Positions 30,201 to 40,562 of a stretch of DNA of 64,000 nt are shown one piece after another; within the stretch, counting starts at the first letter, position 1; each line of letters begins with the position of its first letter. The notes under the pieces are model-generated. The model was not told the DNA's origin. It was given only the letters and a program-made list of their open reading frames with translations, and searched no databases. The position numbers were made by a program, and so were the translations under genes. The DNA is taken from positions 124,001-188,000 of the forward strand of contig NC_050727.1 of assembly GCF_014133895.1 (NCBI RefSeq), given 5' to 3'. The stretch comes from Torulaspora globosa. Its lineage: Eukaryota; Ascomycota; Saccharomycetes; Saccharomycetales; Saccharomycetaceae.

Positions 30201-30881
30201 TTACATGATTAAACTGCCACGATTAGGATCTATCTCATAGCCGAATACTCTGGCAATAGAGTAAACATACTGGCGCAGTGAATTGATTACAACCCTAGCC
30301 AAACCAACCGCCCTCTTGCGCAGACGAGGAGCCTCTCCTGTTTGCTCGTCAGTCTTCTTGCTACTTCCTGTCGTAGTAGTGGGAAGCACGTAATCTCCTG
30401 CACTTAAAGAGACGAATAGCGCAAATGGGATGAACCAAACGCAGATACCGAAAAATGACGCTACTTCAGAGAAACTGGCACGTCTCCTGGGGATATAGTT
30501 TGGATCGAATCTGAACTGCGGAGGTATTTCGTTGTCATTGAAGTATTTAAACCAGAAATAATGGTTTAAAACAACGCAGCAACTGCTTAGAAGGAACACA
30601 GGGCTGGTCAAAGAAATGAATGGAAATGTTTTGAGATTCTGCAGGTAGATTGCATTTGATATGATAGAAAATATTGAGAGCTTGAAAGGAAACGAATCAA
30701 ACAACAGCAACAACACGAAAGTGGCTATGATAGTGTAGATGGCTCTCGTTATGAAACGTCTTGTTGCTTCAGTGTGTTCCTCGACAATTTCGCTGATATA
30801 GTATAATCCTGAAGCAATTGAAAGCGTCAAAAATAGGAACCCCAGAACTGCACCAACGTACGAGATCAATTGGAGAAACAT
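30201..30881 (-). CDS. SVP26: SVP26, ER-to-Golgi cargo adaptor membrane protein
   Basis: Tetraspanning COPII adaptor that promotes ER export of Golgi mannosyltransferases such as Ktr3. The product is 226 residues from the ATG at 30881 (228 in S. cerevisiae); an upstream TTG in frame adds 22 unconserved residues and is rejected. Membrane segments lie at about 1-28, 43-63, 80-100 and 140-162. The family motifs ISEIVEEHTEATRRFITRAIY, LVVLNHYFWFKYF-like and GICVWFIPFALFVSLSAGDYVLP are present. The cytosolic tail is basic. The tRNA-Thr gene lies upstream on the same strand. Confidence 0.96.
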   Translation of the reverse strand: MFLQLISYVGAVLGFLFLTLSIASGLYYISEIVEEHTEATRRFITRAIYTIIATFVLLLLFDSFPFKLSIFSIISNAIYLQNLKTFPFISLTSPVFLLSSCCVVLNHYFWFKYFNDNEIPPQFRFDPNYIPRRRASFSEVASFFGICVWFIPFALFVSLSAGDYVLPTTTTGSSKKTDEQTGEAPRLRKRAVGLARVVINSLRQYVYSIARVFGYEIDPNRGSLIM

Positions 30882-31104
30882 TGCGTCAAGGCCGACTTCT
30901 AAACCTTCTTTTGCGCAACCTTTGAAAGACGCGAGGATGGATTGCAATTGACCTCAAACTTTCCGGGCGTCTAGAGCAACTCTTGGCAATCTTGTGCTGG
31001 TTGAAGACGGGTTCTCGGGGTTTCCCGTCAAAGCATAGTGCCTTTTGCTAGCAAGAAAGTATAAAGTGTTGCGACTCTGAGGGTTCAGGATTTGAAAAAA
31101 TAGA

Positions 31105-31176
31105 TGCCACCTGCCAGAATTGAACTAGCGACCTTTGCATTACAAGTGCAACGCTCTACCACTAAGCTAAGGAGGC
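31105..31176 (-). tRNA. tRNA-Thr (anticodon TGT)
   Basis: A 72-nt intronless cloverleaf on the minus strand. The D arm is AGCTTAGTGGTAGAGC. The anticodon stem TTGCA/TGCAA encloses loop CTTGTAA, giving TGT (reads ACA). The T arm CTAGTTCAATTCTGG has an acceptable B box. The acceptor GCCTCCT pairs with AGGTGGC except for a T-T mismatch at position 4-69. Six T follow (31095-31100, minus strand) as the terminator. Confidence 0.93.
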
Positions 31177-32221
31177 ATGGAAGTGATGGGAGAAAAAGTT
31201 TTGAGAGGGCTAGTCATTCTCGTTTTAGCTGCTATGTTCTAACGGCCTGATGCTGCTAGAATGGGTTGATTGACCCAAATCCATAATAGGATTGACCAGG
31301 GTAGATCCGAATATGATACGAGTCCTGATTTTATAAATCAACCACTATTGCTTAGCGCTGCATTCTGACAAGTTATGCTTGGGCTCTGTTTTTAGCCTTA
31401 CTGTTGAGAATACTGGGTACCATTTGAAGTGATAGCTCGTTGCAGATACTTTGCCATTATTCCGTTTCTGCTAAGCTATCCTGATAATACTGATCGTGTT
31501 GCAACGTCCTATCGCATGATCTGGTGGGAATTTCAAGCAGGAAGAGATACTTGGATGTAGTGCACGTTGAGATAATTTGCTGACTTACCTGCTGCTCAAA
31601 GGGGCCAATTACAGTCAGGATGAGTGTCGACCATAGTATTATTGTGGCAGACCGGAGCTCAAAAATTGGCCAGCATTGCCATTTGAGAAGCTGCAGCCTA
31701 TTCGGCACCGCCCAGTGCCTAGCAGAAGTTTTACTCGCTCCAGCAGCCAATTTAAAGCTCCCAACTCATCCTGGATCTTTCCTCGAAAGCTTTCAAATCG
31801 TTGAAGATTTTGCTGACTGAAAGCTATGAAGTCTGAGATCCTTCAGCGTCACGCCAGATCTGGAGACCAGTTGCTTGAGTTTGCTCTTACGACAAATATC
31901 TTGGTTTGATGACTCCATCCGTCTTCTAACGTAATCAGTTCATTCAACTCATAAGGACGACACTCAGATCCGCTGGCTGTCTTAAAGCTGCATTGACAGC
32001 ACCCAAGGGATGGGGAAATGTAAAAAGATCATTAGGAATGTTCATCTGTCAAGGTTGCAATCTTACCAAGCCATGCAAACGACTGAGCAAAAGTTCGGTA
32101 GAATGATCTAATAACTCTTGCGTGTGCTAAGAGGTGAAAGAGCGGTCCGCTCGCCAAAGCGTGCCGTAAGGATGAAACGATATCGAATTATAGGTAAATA
32201 AGCTTATTCTTACGTTTCACT
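31177..32221. other. Gene-poor 1-kb stretch between tRNA-Thr and OYE
   Basis: About 1045 bp with no convincing coding frame; the longest frames are under 100 codons, overlap on opposite strands and resemble nothing I know. No LTR ends, inverted terminal repeats or tRNA B boxes were recognised. In S. cerevisiae the matching interval (YHR179W-YHR181W) has only a dubious frame. It may hold an untranslated RNA or an eroded gene, but nothing in the sequence proves either. Confidence 0.5.
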
Positions 32222-34000
<1,779 letters not shown>

Positions 34001-36049
34001 TCATGCTCGTTTATCCATCCAGGAGACATCCACATTGTTCTCGTCTAGGATCTCTTGGTACTCGTCGCTAGCTCCGAATAGTTCTCTCGTGAGCTTCTCC
34101 ATATTGGGGACCTGTCCGGAGCTGAGACAGATGTCGAGAATAGTGGTGCTGATGTTTTGGAACACAACGGCGCATTTCTTGGCGAAGACCCACTTCTCTC
34201 CAAAATGTTGTAGGATTTCGGCGCATTGTTGCATTTCGATTTTGCTTTCGACAAAATCGATGCTCCAGTGGCATAGACAGTAGAGAATGGTGTTGCAGAT
34301 GGTAAGGGTTCGGAACAATGTAATCCAGTTCAACGGCAGCATCTTTCTCTTGTAGAGCGTGTAGGTATGCTTCAGCGCTTTCAGGCAAAAATCGCCCAGC
34401 TTCGATAGTGATTCCATGGAAGGCTTCGGTATTAACGCCGATGGCCTGTAAAGCATTATATTCAATTGCGCGTATCGCATGGAGAGCCAGACGTCTGAGC
34501 AGTGAAACGATATTGGATCATTGCAGTTTTTCAATGCGCTTTTCTCTTGAATTTTGGCACGCTCACGGTTGTATATATGGTCGATCTCCTGCGCCAAAGA
34601 TGTGACGATCTCTTCTTTTTGCTCGTCTGTGTAGTTTTTTCGCCCGACACTGACAAGGTGGACTTTCTTGTAAATTCGGCCGCTCATTTTTCTCACTGAG
34701 ATCATCATATTCGTAACCTCTAGGTCTTCCTCCTCTTCTGGGTGCAGCGGTCTTGGCAGAGGCATGGTTATTTCATCGTCATCGATCGCCGACATCCTAC
34801 CTAGAGATGTGCATACGAGCCGCTCAAAGCAATAGGCGCTCCAGAACACCCGGTATCTCAGCTCTACGTCCACGGGAGACATCTTCTTCAACCTCGCGTT
34901 GGGTAACGCCCTATTAAACCCAAGTCCGATGGCTATTCTCATGATGATACCACTAATAGTCCATGAGGAGACTCCTTTGGGTTCAAAAAGTGCAAATATA
35001 CCCAAAAGCAATAAGCATTTGATAGTTTCGATGTCTTGACAACGTATTACCGCTCGGAAGCGCTTCATTGCCAGAAAAGCAAAATGTTCACTTAGGCCTT
35101 CCCCGTCGCCGGTCAGCATTCCAGCTCTCTGCAGGGTGGTACAACCAATCGCCATCGTCATATACAGCTGAAAGATGAAATGACCTTCGACAACGCCGTC
35201 CATTGTGTTAAAGTCTCTGATAGTCGAAACCTTATTCAGAAAAGCCACTTTGTCCATCATGTAGAAAGATTTATGATTATGCTGGAAATATGCGGCCAAG
35301 AACCGATCATATAGCGATCTCTCGATCGGCTTAAACTGACCATTTTCGGTTTTCCATGGCGTGACTCTGCCGCCTTTGAATATACCCGTAATAGCTTCAA
35401 ATTGTATGGACGGTGCGTCCACTGGAGTCGATTCCAGTTCCCTATTTTCCAATTGACCTTTCGATTGCTCGTGACGTGAAGCAGGGAGCATCTGTGCCTC
35501 TCCGGCATCGCGGTCAGCTGTCCGAAACCCACCTCGAGACAGACCGCCAGCGGAAAATGCCTTAGCTTCCTCACTTTGGGTTATACGGAAGGAAGCATTT
35601 CTCGAGTTAAAGCTCAAATCCGGAGATGCAGCTGTCTGAGAGCTTTCTGCAATTAATCCCAAAACGGAGGCCAACGAAGAGGTTCGATCCAAAGCTGTTC
35701 GATCCAAAGCTTTGGTTTCAGTCTCGGGCTGCAATTTATGAGTTAAGGCATTAACATTGGGATGATTTTCGGAATTATAGGATCCATTTTCACTATTGCT
35801 GCCCTGCGTGGCCGAGTTGCAACGGCGCCTTTTCGCAGGTGCGAATTCTCCTCGAAGCTTTGCCTCTTCCAGCTCCTTCTTGGTCCTTCTGGGAGCCCTA
35901 CCAAGGTACAAACAGGTCTCCCCAGCTTTTAAACAGTTGTTGCACGATGGTACCTGTTTTGAGCATCGCTTCTTCAGTCTGCGGCATCGAGAACAGGAGT
36001 AACTTTTGGTCCCACAGGAGATGCTGCCTCCCAATTCTCCATTGTACAT
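34001..36049 (-). CDS. STB5: STB5, zinc-cluster transcription factor
   Basis: Zn2Cys6 activator that controls NADPH-producing pentose-phosphate genes and multidrug resistance under oxidative stress. The product is 682 residues from the ATG at 36049 (743 in S. cerevisiae); a GTG just before it is ignored. The binuclear zinc cluster uses C19, C22, C29, C36, C39 and C46, and the linker is the conserved GRAPRRTKKEL. A poorly conserved Ser/Asn-rich region follows. The fungal transcription-factor middle homology region runs from about 210 to 560 (YFQHNHKSFYMMDKVAF, CTTLQRAGM, FEPKGVSSWTISGIIMR). The conserved C-terminus is ELFGASDEYQEILDENNVDVSWMD. A perfect 15-bp tandem duplication at 35682-35711 doubles five residues (TALDR). 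Confidence 0.96.
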   Translation of the reverse strand: MYNGELGGSISCGTKSYSCSRCRRLKKRCSKQVPSCNNCLKAGETCLYLGRAPRRTKKELEEAKLRGEFAPAKRRRCNSATQGSNSENGSYNSENHPNVNALTHKLQPETETKALDRTALDRTSSLASVLGLIAESSQTAASPDLSFNSRNASFRITQSEEAKAFSAGGLSRGGFRTADRDAGEAQMLPASRHEQSKGQLENRELESTPVDAPSIQFEAITGIFKGGRVTPWKTENGQFKPIERSLYDRFLAAYFQHNHKSFYMMDKVAFLNKVSTIRDFNTMDGVVEGHFIFQLYMTMAIGCTTLQRAGMLTGDGEGLSEHFAFLAMKRFRAVIRCQDIETIKCLLLLGIFALFEPKGVSSWTISGIIMRIAIGLGFNRALPNARLKKMSPVDVELRYRVFWSAYCFERLVCTSLGRMSAIDDDEITMPLPRPLHPEEEEDLEVTNMMISVRKMSGRIYKKVHLVSVGRKNYTDEQKEEIVTSLAQEIDHIYNRERAKIQEKSALKNCNDPISFHCSDVWLSMRYAQLNIMLYRPSALIPKPSMESLSKLGDFCLKALKHTYTLYKRKMLPLNWITLFRTLTICNTILYCLCHWSIDFVESKIEMQQCAEILQHFGEKWVFAKKCAVVFQNISTTILDICLSSGQVPNMEKLTRELFGASDEYQEILDENNVDVSWMDKRA
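35682..35711 (-). repeat. Perfect 15-bp tandem duplication inside STB5
   Basis: Two abutting identical 15-bp units, in frame, encode TALDRTALDR in the disordered region after the zinc cluster. It probably arose recently by replication slippage. Confidence 0.85.
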
Positions 36050-36198
36050 CACATATGAGTACCAGCAACATGCTACAGGCTACGCAATTAGTTGAGAGAG
36101 CGGTTCATCAAGCTTATCGAGCTGGATGATATTTAGTGCACTTTCTGACCGCGTCACTAATAACGTAGGCTATAATAACGATTGAATATATGTAATGT

Positions 36199-37533
36199 CT
36201 ATAATGAGAAGTTGATCAGCTCGTAGGGCTTGTTTTGAGCTCTCAAGTTACTTGCGTGCTGGGTGAGAATGATATTACGCTTTTGCTTATCGCCTGTAGA
36301 CGCGATCCTCATTTGCTTGTACTCTTCATTCCATTTGACAGGCTGCAACGGATCATTAGAGCCTCCCGCACCATCCAAGATCGCTTGTAGCTCTCTGTAG
36401 TAGTCCACATCCTTGAAATCTGGGATTGGATGGTAGGCTGGTTGTTTCTGCAGTAATTCTGGATCCAGGACATCATCGGGTTGTGGTGGGACAGTCAGGT
36501 CGCCGTTGAACGCCTTAACCATCAGGGCCGCTTGCAGCTCTGCTAACGGGAATGGGACGATCAATTGAGGTAGCAACGAGAAAGCTAATGTCGGGTCCCG
36601 CACATAGAATATCTGTTTCCAAAGGTTGAAAATTCTGCATGCTGAAGTCCTGTCGGGATCGCCAAGCAATTGGGCCCTCAAAGAGCTGTCTGCGAAGGGC
36701 AGAGAGTACAGATATCCGGTTGCATAAATCAGATAGTCAATGTCCCCAATTTGGGTGCCGTCGGAGAACTCCACGGTACGAGTCGGCCAGTTCACCCGTG
36801 CAATGGTTGGCACGGTTTTCAACCCCTCGAATTTCGGATACCCCGTAGTGCTGACCACAGACTCAACATTTCTGACACTGTGGTACACCTTGTCAGCCAC
36901 GGTCGACACCTGGTTCAAGATGTCAGACCCTGAACTACCGTTCCCGACCACAACGACATTTTTGCCTCTGGCAAAGAGACAATTTTCGAAATCTCTAGCT
37001 GGGATAGCAGCCCCGTTCTTTACCCACTCATCCAAACCAGCCACATCGTCCGGCATCCTTGGCTCCAGGTGGTGGCCGTTGGCCACCACCACATAGTCAA
37101 AATTCGCTTCCAACAGGCTGTCATCCTCGGCGTTTCTCGCTGTCAGGTTCCACATTGAAGCCTTCTTCGAAAGCTGCAAAACCCGAGTATTCAAATGAAC
37201 CTTGACTCTTTCCTCATTCTCAATGAAAGCAGCGTAGTAGCTCTTCAAGTACTCAAACACATTCTTTCTCCAGGGATACGTTGGCACTTCACTTGGAAAT
37301 GGGAACCCACTAAACTGCATGATATGTTTCGTTATATTGGTCTCCAGGTGCTCATACATCGGTCTGCCATCGCGACCGGTGTCTGGGTAGTGCCACAATC
37401 CGCCTACAGTTGCATCTGCTTCGAACAGGTCGATCTGGTAGTCGGTCGAATTTTTCAAGAATACTCTAGCTGTGGCAAGACCTCCAGGGCCTCCACCAAT
37501 GATCGCCAATCTCTTCATTATCTGTACAGTCAT
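36199..37533 (-). CDS. FMO1: FMO1, flavin-containing monooxygenase
   Basis: ER-associated, cytosol-facing NADPH- and O2-dependent oxidase of small thiols; it sets the glutathione redox balance for oxidative protein folding. The product is 444 residues from the ATG at 37533 (432 in S. cerevisiae). The FAD Rossmann motif GGGPGG is at about 13-18 and the NADPH motif VGNGSSG at about 196-202. The FMO-type ATGYLYSLPF is at about 270. The C-terminal FPLAELQAALM region is conserved. It follows CTR2 on the same strand, as in S. cerevisiae (YHR175W, YHR176W). Its upstream region carries an 11-bp inverted repeat and a TTAGTAA site. Confidence 0.95.
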   Translation of the reverse strand: MTVQIMKRLAIIGGGPGGLATARVFLKNSTDYQIDLFEADATVGGLWHYPDTGRDGRPMYEHLETNITKHIMQFSGFPFPSEVPTYPWRKNVFEYLKSYYAAFIENEERVKVHLNTRVLQLSKKASMWNLTARNAEDDSLLEANFDYVVVANGHHLEPRMPDDVAGLDEWVKNGAAIPARDFENCLFARGKNVVVVGNGSSGSDILNQVSTVADKVYHSVRNVESVVSTTGYPKFEGLKTVPTIARVNWPTRTVEFSDGTQIGDIDYLIYATGYLYSLPFADSSLRAQLLGDPDRTSACRIFNLWKQIFYVRDPTLAFSLLPQLIVPFPLAELQAALMVKAFNGDLTVPPQPDDVLDPELLQKQPAYHPIPDFKDVDYYRELQAILDGAGGSNDPLQPVKWNEEYKQMRIASTGDKQKRNIILTQHASNLRAQNKPYELINFSL

Positions 37534-37910
37534 TCCCACGCACTGTGATCAGTTGTCAGAGATCTCAATATATGTGATTGATTCCGTAAATGAATTCCAC
37601 TTTATCTTATACTAATTCATGTATAAGATAAGGTTCGAGCCTCGAGGTCGACGCCACATATTTCTGTCACGCCAAGAGACAAACCACCGATGTCGCACGC
37701 TAATGGACTCTTAGGAGGGCCTTCAGCCTTGCAATTCGACCTGTAATGATCGCTTGAAGATCGATCAGTTCCGTAGTTGCCTAGCAACCCTGGTGTTATA
37801 TAGGACGCTAACTGTAGCCTTCTTGTTCGGTAAAAGTGTGGCATCTGCTCATACAGTTAGGGTTAGTAAGTATTACGTAGCGAGCTAGCGGTCATGAAAC
37901 AGCAGTGCCG
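37534..37910. promoter_or_regulatory. FMO1 promoter region / CTR2 3' flank
   Basis: 377 bp without a gene. It contains a perfect 11-bp inverted repeat with an 8-nt loop at 37602-37631, a TTAGTAA (Yap1-type) site at 37863-37869 and an adjacent TTACGTA. The TTACTAAC seen on the minus strand resembles an intron branch point, but no matching splice sites were found. Confidence 0.55.
37602..37631. repeat. Perfect 11-bp inverted repeat (8-nt loop) upstream of FMO1
   Basis: Arms 37602-37612 and 37621-37631 are exact reverse complements, and each contains a GATAA core (GATA-factor-like). It lies 69-98 bp upstream of the FMO1 ATG and could be a paired factor-binding site or fold in the 5' leader. Confidence 0.8.
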
Positions 37911-38390
37911 TCAATGGCACGCCATGGAGGGTATTTCATCCGTGGCAGACTTGACCCGGGCACCCCAGGAGTAATGGCCCCATGTGGCCCCCAGAACCAC
38001 GGCGATCATCAGCCAGCCGTTGTAGGTCATGAATACTAGCATGAGCATGAAGGAGAAGCCAACTTGGAGGCCGTACCAGCAGCTTTGATAGAGCTTGTTC
38101 CTTCTGCGCTCGGGCGAGCTGGAGTTGCCGGGGAGGACTCCATGGTTCTGCTGCGATTTATAGATGTAGTACCTCAGATATTCGTACAGGTAACTTAGGA
38201 ACAGGATAGCTAGGAAACTTAGAAATAGATCGTAGATCGTCTTTATGTGCCACCACCGGAAGATGACGCATGTGTTCTTGTAGGACCAGGTGAAGAGCAT
38301 GTTCATCGAACAGGAGTCGCTGTCTCCCATGTCCATGTCTCCGTGGCCGTGGCTCATACCTGCCGTGCTGGTAAGGTCGTGGTGCTGCAT
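37911..38390 (-). CDS. CTR2: CTR2, vacuolar copper transporter
   Basis: Low-affinity copper transporter of the vacuolar membrane that releases stored Cu(I) to the cytosol; it forms a trimer. The product is 159 residues (189 in S. cerevisiae). The N-terminus is rich in His and Met (SHGHGDMDMGDSDSCSMNM), ending in the CTR-family MNMLFTW. Three membrane segments lie at about 48-70, 108-124 and 127-145. The second region has the LMLVFMTYNG motif in place of the usual MxxxM, and the third has the GATWGHYSWG packing motif (GxxxG). No classical Mac1 site was found upstream. Confidence 0.93.
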   Translation of the reverse strand: MQHHDLTSTAGMSHGHGDMDMGDSDSCSMNMLFTWSYKNTCVIFRWWHIKTIYDLFLSFLAILFLSYLYEYLRYYIYKSQQNHGVLPGNSSSPERRRNKLYQSCWYGLQVGFSFMLMLVFMTYNGWLMIAVVLGATWGHYSWGARVKSATDEIPSMACH

Positions 38391-38572
38391 TTTGGTTCGA
38401 TGAGTTTGTTAGGACCCTTATTGGGTTCTTCGGGTTATAGTACTTTATGTTAGATTCGCACTTACTTTGCGAGGTAAGATGGTAGAAATTTGTATCAAAT
38501 TTTAAAACCTATAAAAGACTCGTGAAATAGCGTGAAAGTAAACTAGATAGTCGTTAAAACGTTTCAGTCAGC

Positions 38573-39886
38573 TTACAATTGGAAACCGTGGTGGAACTTT
38601 TCACCGGCGTAGACAGCCTTGTCACCCAATTCCTCTTCGATTCTCAACAATTGGTTCAACTTAGCCAATCTCTCGGATCTAGCTGGGGCACCAGTCTTGA
38701 TTTGACCGGTTCTCAAACCGACAACCAAGTCAGCAATGAAAGTGTCTTCAGTCTCACCGGATCTGTGGGAGACCATGACACCCCAGTTAGCAGCGAAAGA
38801 GTCTCTGGCGGCCTTGATGGATTCGGATAGAGTACCGATTTGGTTGACCTTCAACAACAAAGCGTCAGCAGCCTTCTTCTCGATGGCGGTCTTGATTCTC
38901 AATGGGTTGGTGACAGTCAAGTCGTCAGCAACAATTTGGACACCAGCGGTCTTGAAGAAGTGGGACCAAGCTTCCCAGTCATCCTCAGCGAATGGGTCTT
39001 CGATGGAGATGATTGGGTACTTCTTGGTCAAGGAGTGGTACAAGTCAGCCAATTGTGGACCAGTCAACCACTTGGAAGAGTCAGATTGTGGGTTCTTGAA
39101 GTCCAAGTCGTACTTACCGTCCCTGTAGAATTCGGAAGAAGCACAGTCCAAACCGATCTTGACCTTACCTTCGTGACCAGCAGCCTTGATAGCGTCAACG
39201 ATCAAGTCCAAAGCTTCTTCAGCAGTTTGGATGTTTGGAGCAACACCACCTTCGTCACCAACGTTACCGGCAGAAGCACCGTATCTCTTCTTGGTCAAAG
39301 ACTTCAAGTTGTGGTAGACTTCAGAACCGATTCTCATGGCTTCAGCGAAGGAAGAAGCACCAGTTGGAGCAATCATGAATTCTTGCAAAGCCAAAGCACC
39401 ACCGGCGTGGGAACCACCGTTCAAGACGTTCAAGAATGGAACTGGCAAAACGTATGGAGATGGCTTAGCTTGAGCCAAGTCAGCCAAGTGCTTGTACAAT
39501 GGCACCTTCTTCTCGGCGGCAGCAGCTCTGGCAGCAGCCATGGAGACACCCAAGATAGCGTTAGCACCCAACTTACCCTTGTTTGGAGTACCGTCCAAAG
39601 AGTTCAAGAACTCATCGACAGCTTCTTGGTTCTTAACGTCGATGTTAGCCTTGACGAAAGCTGGAGCAATCACGTTGTTGACGTTGGCAACAGCCTGGGT
39701 AACACCCTTACCCATCCACTTGGCTTTGTCACCATCTCTCAATTCCAAAGCTTCGTGGACACCAGTGGAAGCACCAGATGGAACGATGGATCTGAAAGTA
39801 CCGTCTTGGGTGGTGATTTCAACTTCAACAGTTGGGTTACCACGGGAGTCGTAGATGGATCTAGCGTAAATCTTGGAGACAGCCAT
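38573..39886 (-). CDS. ENO1: Enolase (single ENO gene)
   Basis: Glycolytic 2-phosphoglycerate dehydratase, Mg-dependent. The product is 437 residues from the ATG at 39886, the exact family length; upstream in-frame codons are 5' leader. Catalytic and metal residues are in place: the loop [53 protein letters not shown] (general base lysine near 346) and [10 protein letters not shown]. Codon bias is extreme and the start context (CAACAACAATGGCTG, antisense) is optimal, both signs of very high expression. It occupies the merged position of ENO2 (YHR174W) and ENO1 (YGR254W). A TATATAAG box lies about 115 bp upstream. Confidence 0.99.
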   Translation of the reverse strand: MAVSKIYARSIYDSRGNPTVEVEITTQDGTFRSIVPSGASTGVHEALELRDGDKAKWMGKGVTQAVANVNNVIAPAFVKANIDVKNQEAVDEFLNSLDGTPNKGKLGANAILGVSMAAARAAAAEKKVPLYKHLADLAQAKPSPYVLPVPFLNVLNGGSHAGGALALQEFMIAPTGASSFAEAMRIGSEVYHNLKSLTKKRYGASAGNVGDEGGVAPNIQTAEEALDLIVDAIKAAGHEGKVKIGLDCASSEFYRDGKYDLDFKNPQSDSSKWLTGPQLADLYHSLTKKYPIISIEDPFAEDDWEAWSHFFKTAGVQIVADDLTVTNPLRIKTAIEKKAADALLLKVNQIGTLSESIKAARDSFAANWGVMVSHRSGETEDTFIADLVVGLRTGQIKTGAPARSERLAKLNQLLRIEEELGDKAVYAGEKFHHGFQL

Positions 39887-40562
39887 TGTTGTTGAATGTG
39901 TTGTGTTTGGGGTGTGCAAATAATTGCTTGGTTTCTTCCAAAACAAAACAACCACGAATTACAACCTTCTTCATTTCACCTCCATGTAAAATCATCTTCC
40001 CTTATATATCTTTCCCAAGCTCATACTGCCATCTCGCTTCGTCGCCTTTCTACTGGTTTCTTTTCACGTTGCTCAGTATCGCATGGTCGTAGTGATGATG
40101 GTGATGCGGCAAATCCGTAGTGGTCCAAACGAACCACCAACTCTGCATCAGAAAAAATGGGTCGCACGACAAATTCAAGACATCACTAGACATGGAAAGA
40201 ATGGCCACGGTACGTTCTGTCAAAGATCATAACACAACCACTTTGATTGAGCCATCTTTTGCCAAATTGCGGTCTCATTAACACGCTGCCAGCTCCATTA
40301 GGCGCATGCCGGCCATCATGGCGTGCGTACAAGCACACCGGCATTCTACCACTACCGCTATGGGAAAAGTTCCACGATCAGTGCGACTGCTGTATTCTCA
40401 CCACAGTGTCCTGTATGCATTATTAGTGGTAGTGGCATAAACATCATTTTGATTTTCATGAAAAATTTAGTGGATGCTGGCCAGCAGCGTCTTTCCCGTA
40501 GGAAACTATGGATGCTGGAAATTGTGGATGCCACGGAGTTGTCACGTGACATACGGTCGGCG
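39887..40562. promoter_or_regulatory. Enolase promoter and upstream activating region
   Basis: 676 bp between the ENO start and the SPC97 stop. On the minus strand (enolase orientation) there is a TATATAAG box at 40001-40008. Far upstream are three CATCCA repeats (complement of 40471-40480, 40509-40518 and 40525-40532; CWTCC is the Gcr1 core) and the palindrome GTCACGTGAC at 40541-40550. A Reb1-type CCGGGTAA lies just beyond at 40567-40574, inside the end of SPC97. No gene is seen. Confidence 0.65.
40541..40550. promoter_or_regulatory. E-box palindrome GTCACGTGAC (Tye7/Cbf1/Pho4 type)
   Basis: A 10-bp perfect palindrome containing TCACGTGA, about 655 bp upstream of enolase. In S. cerevisiae the bHLH factor Tye7 (Sgc1) activates ENO1 through E-boxes, and Cbf1 binds the same core. 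Confidence 0.55.

Noticed and set aside
31457..31820. Overlapping short frames (97 and 66 codons, opposite strands) in the gap before OYE
   Set aside because: They overlap each other, have no family features, and fall where S. cerevisiae has only a dubious frame.
37861..37869. TTACTAAC on the minus strand, resembling an intron branch point upstream of FMO1
   Set aside because: No GTATGT donor was found at a suitable distance, and FMO1 and CTR2 are both complete without splicing. It also overlaps a TTAGTAA factor site.
38840..39895. Long open frame (351 codons) antisense to enolase, and a similar 288-codon frame antisense to GND1 (26634-27500)
   Set aside because: Both begin at weak starts and mirror genes with extreme codon bias, which removes stop codons from the opposite strand. 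The translations are repetitive and resemble no family.
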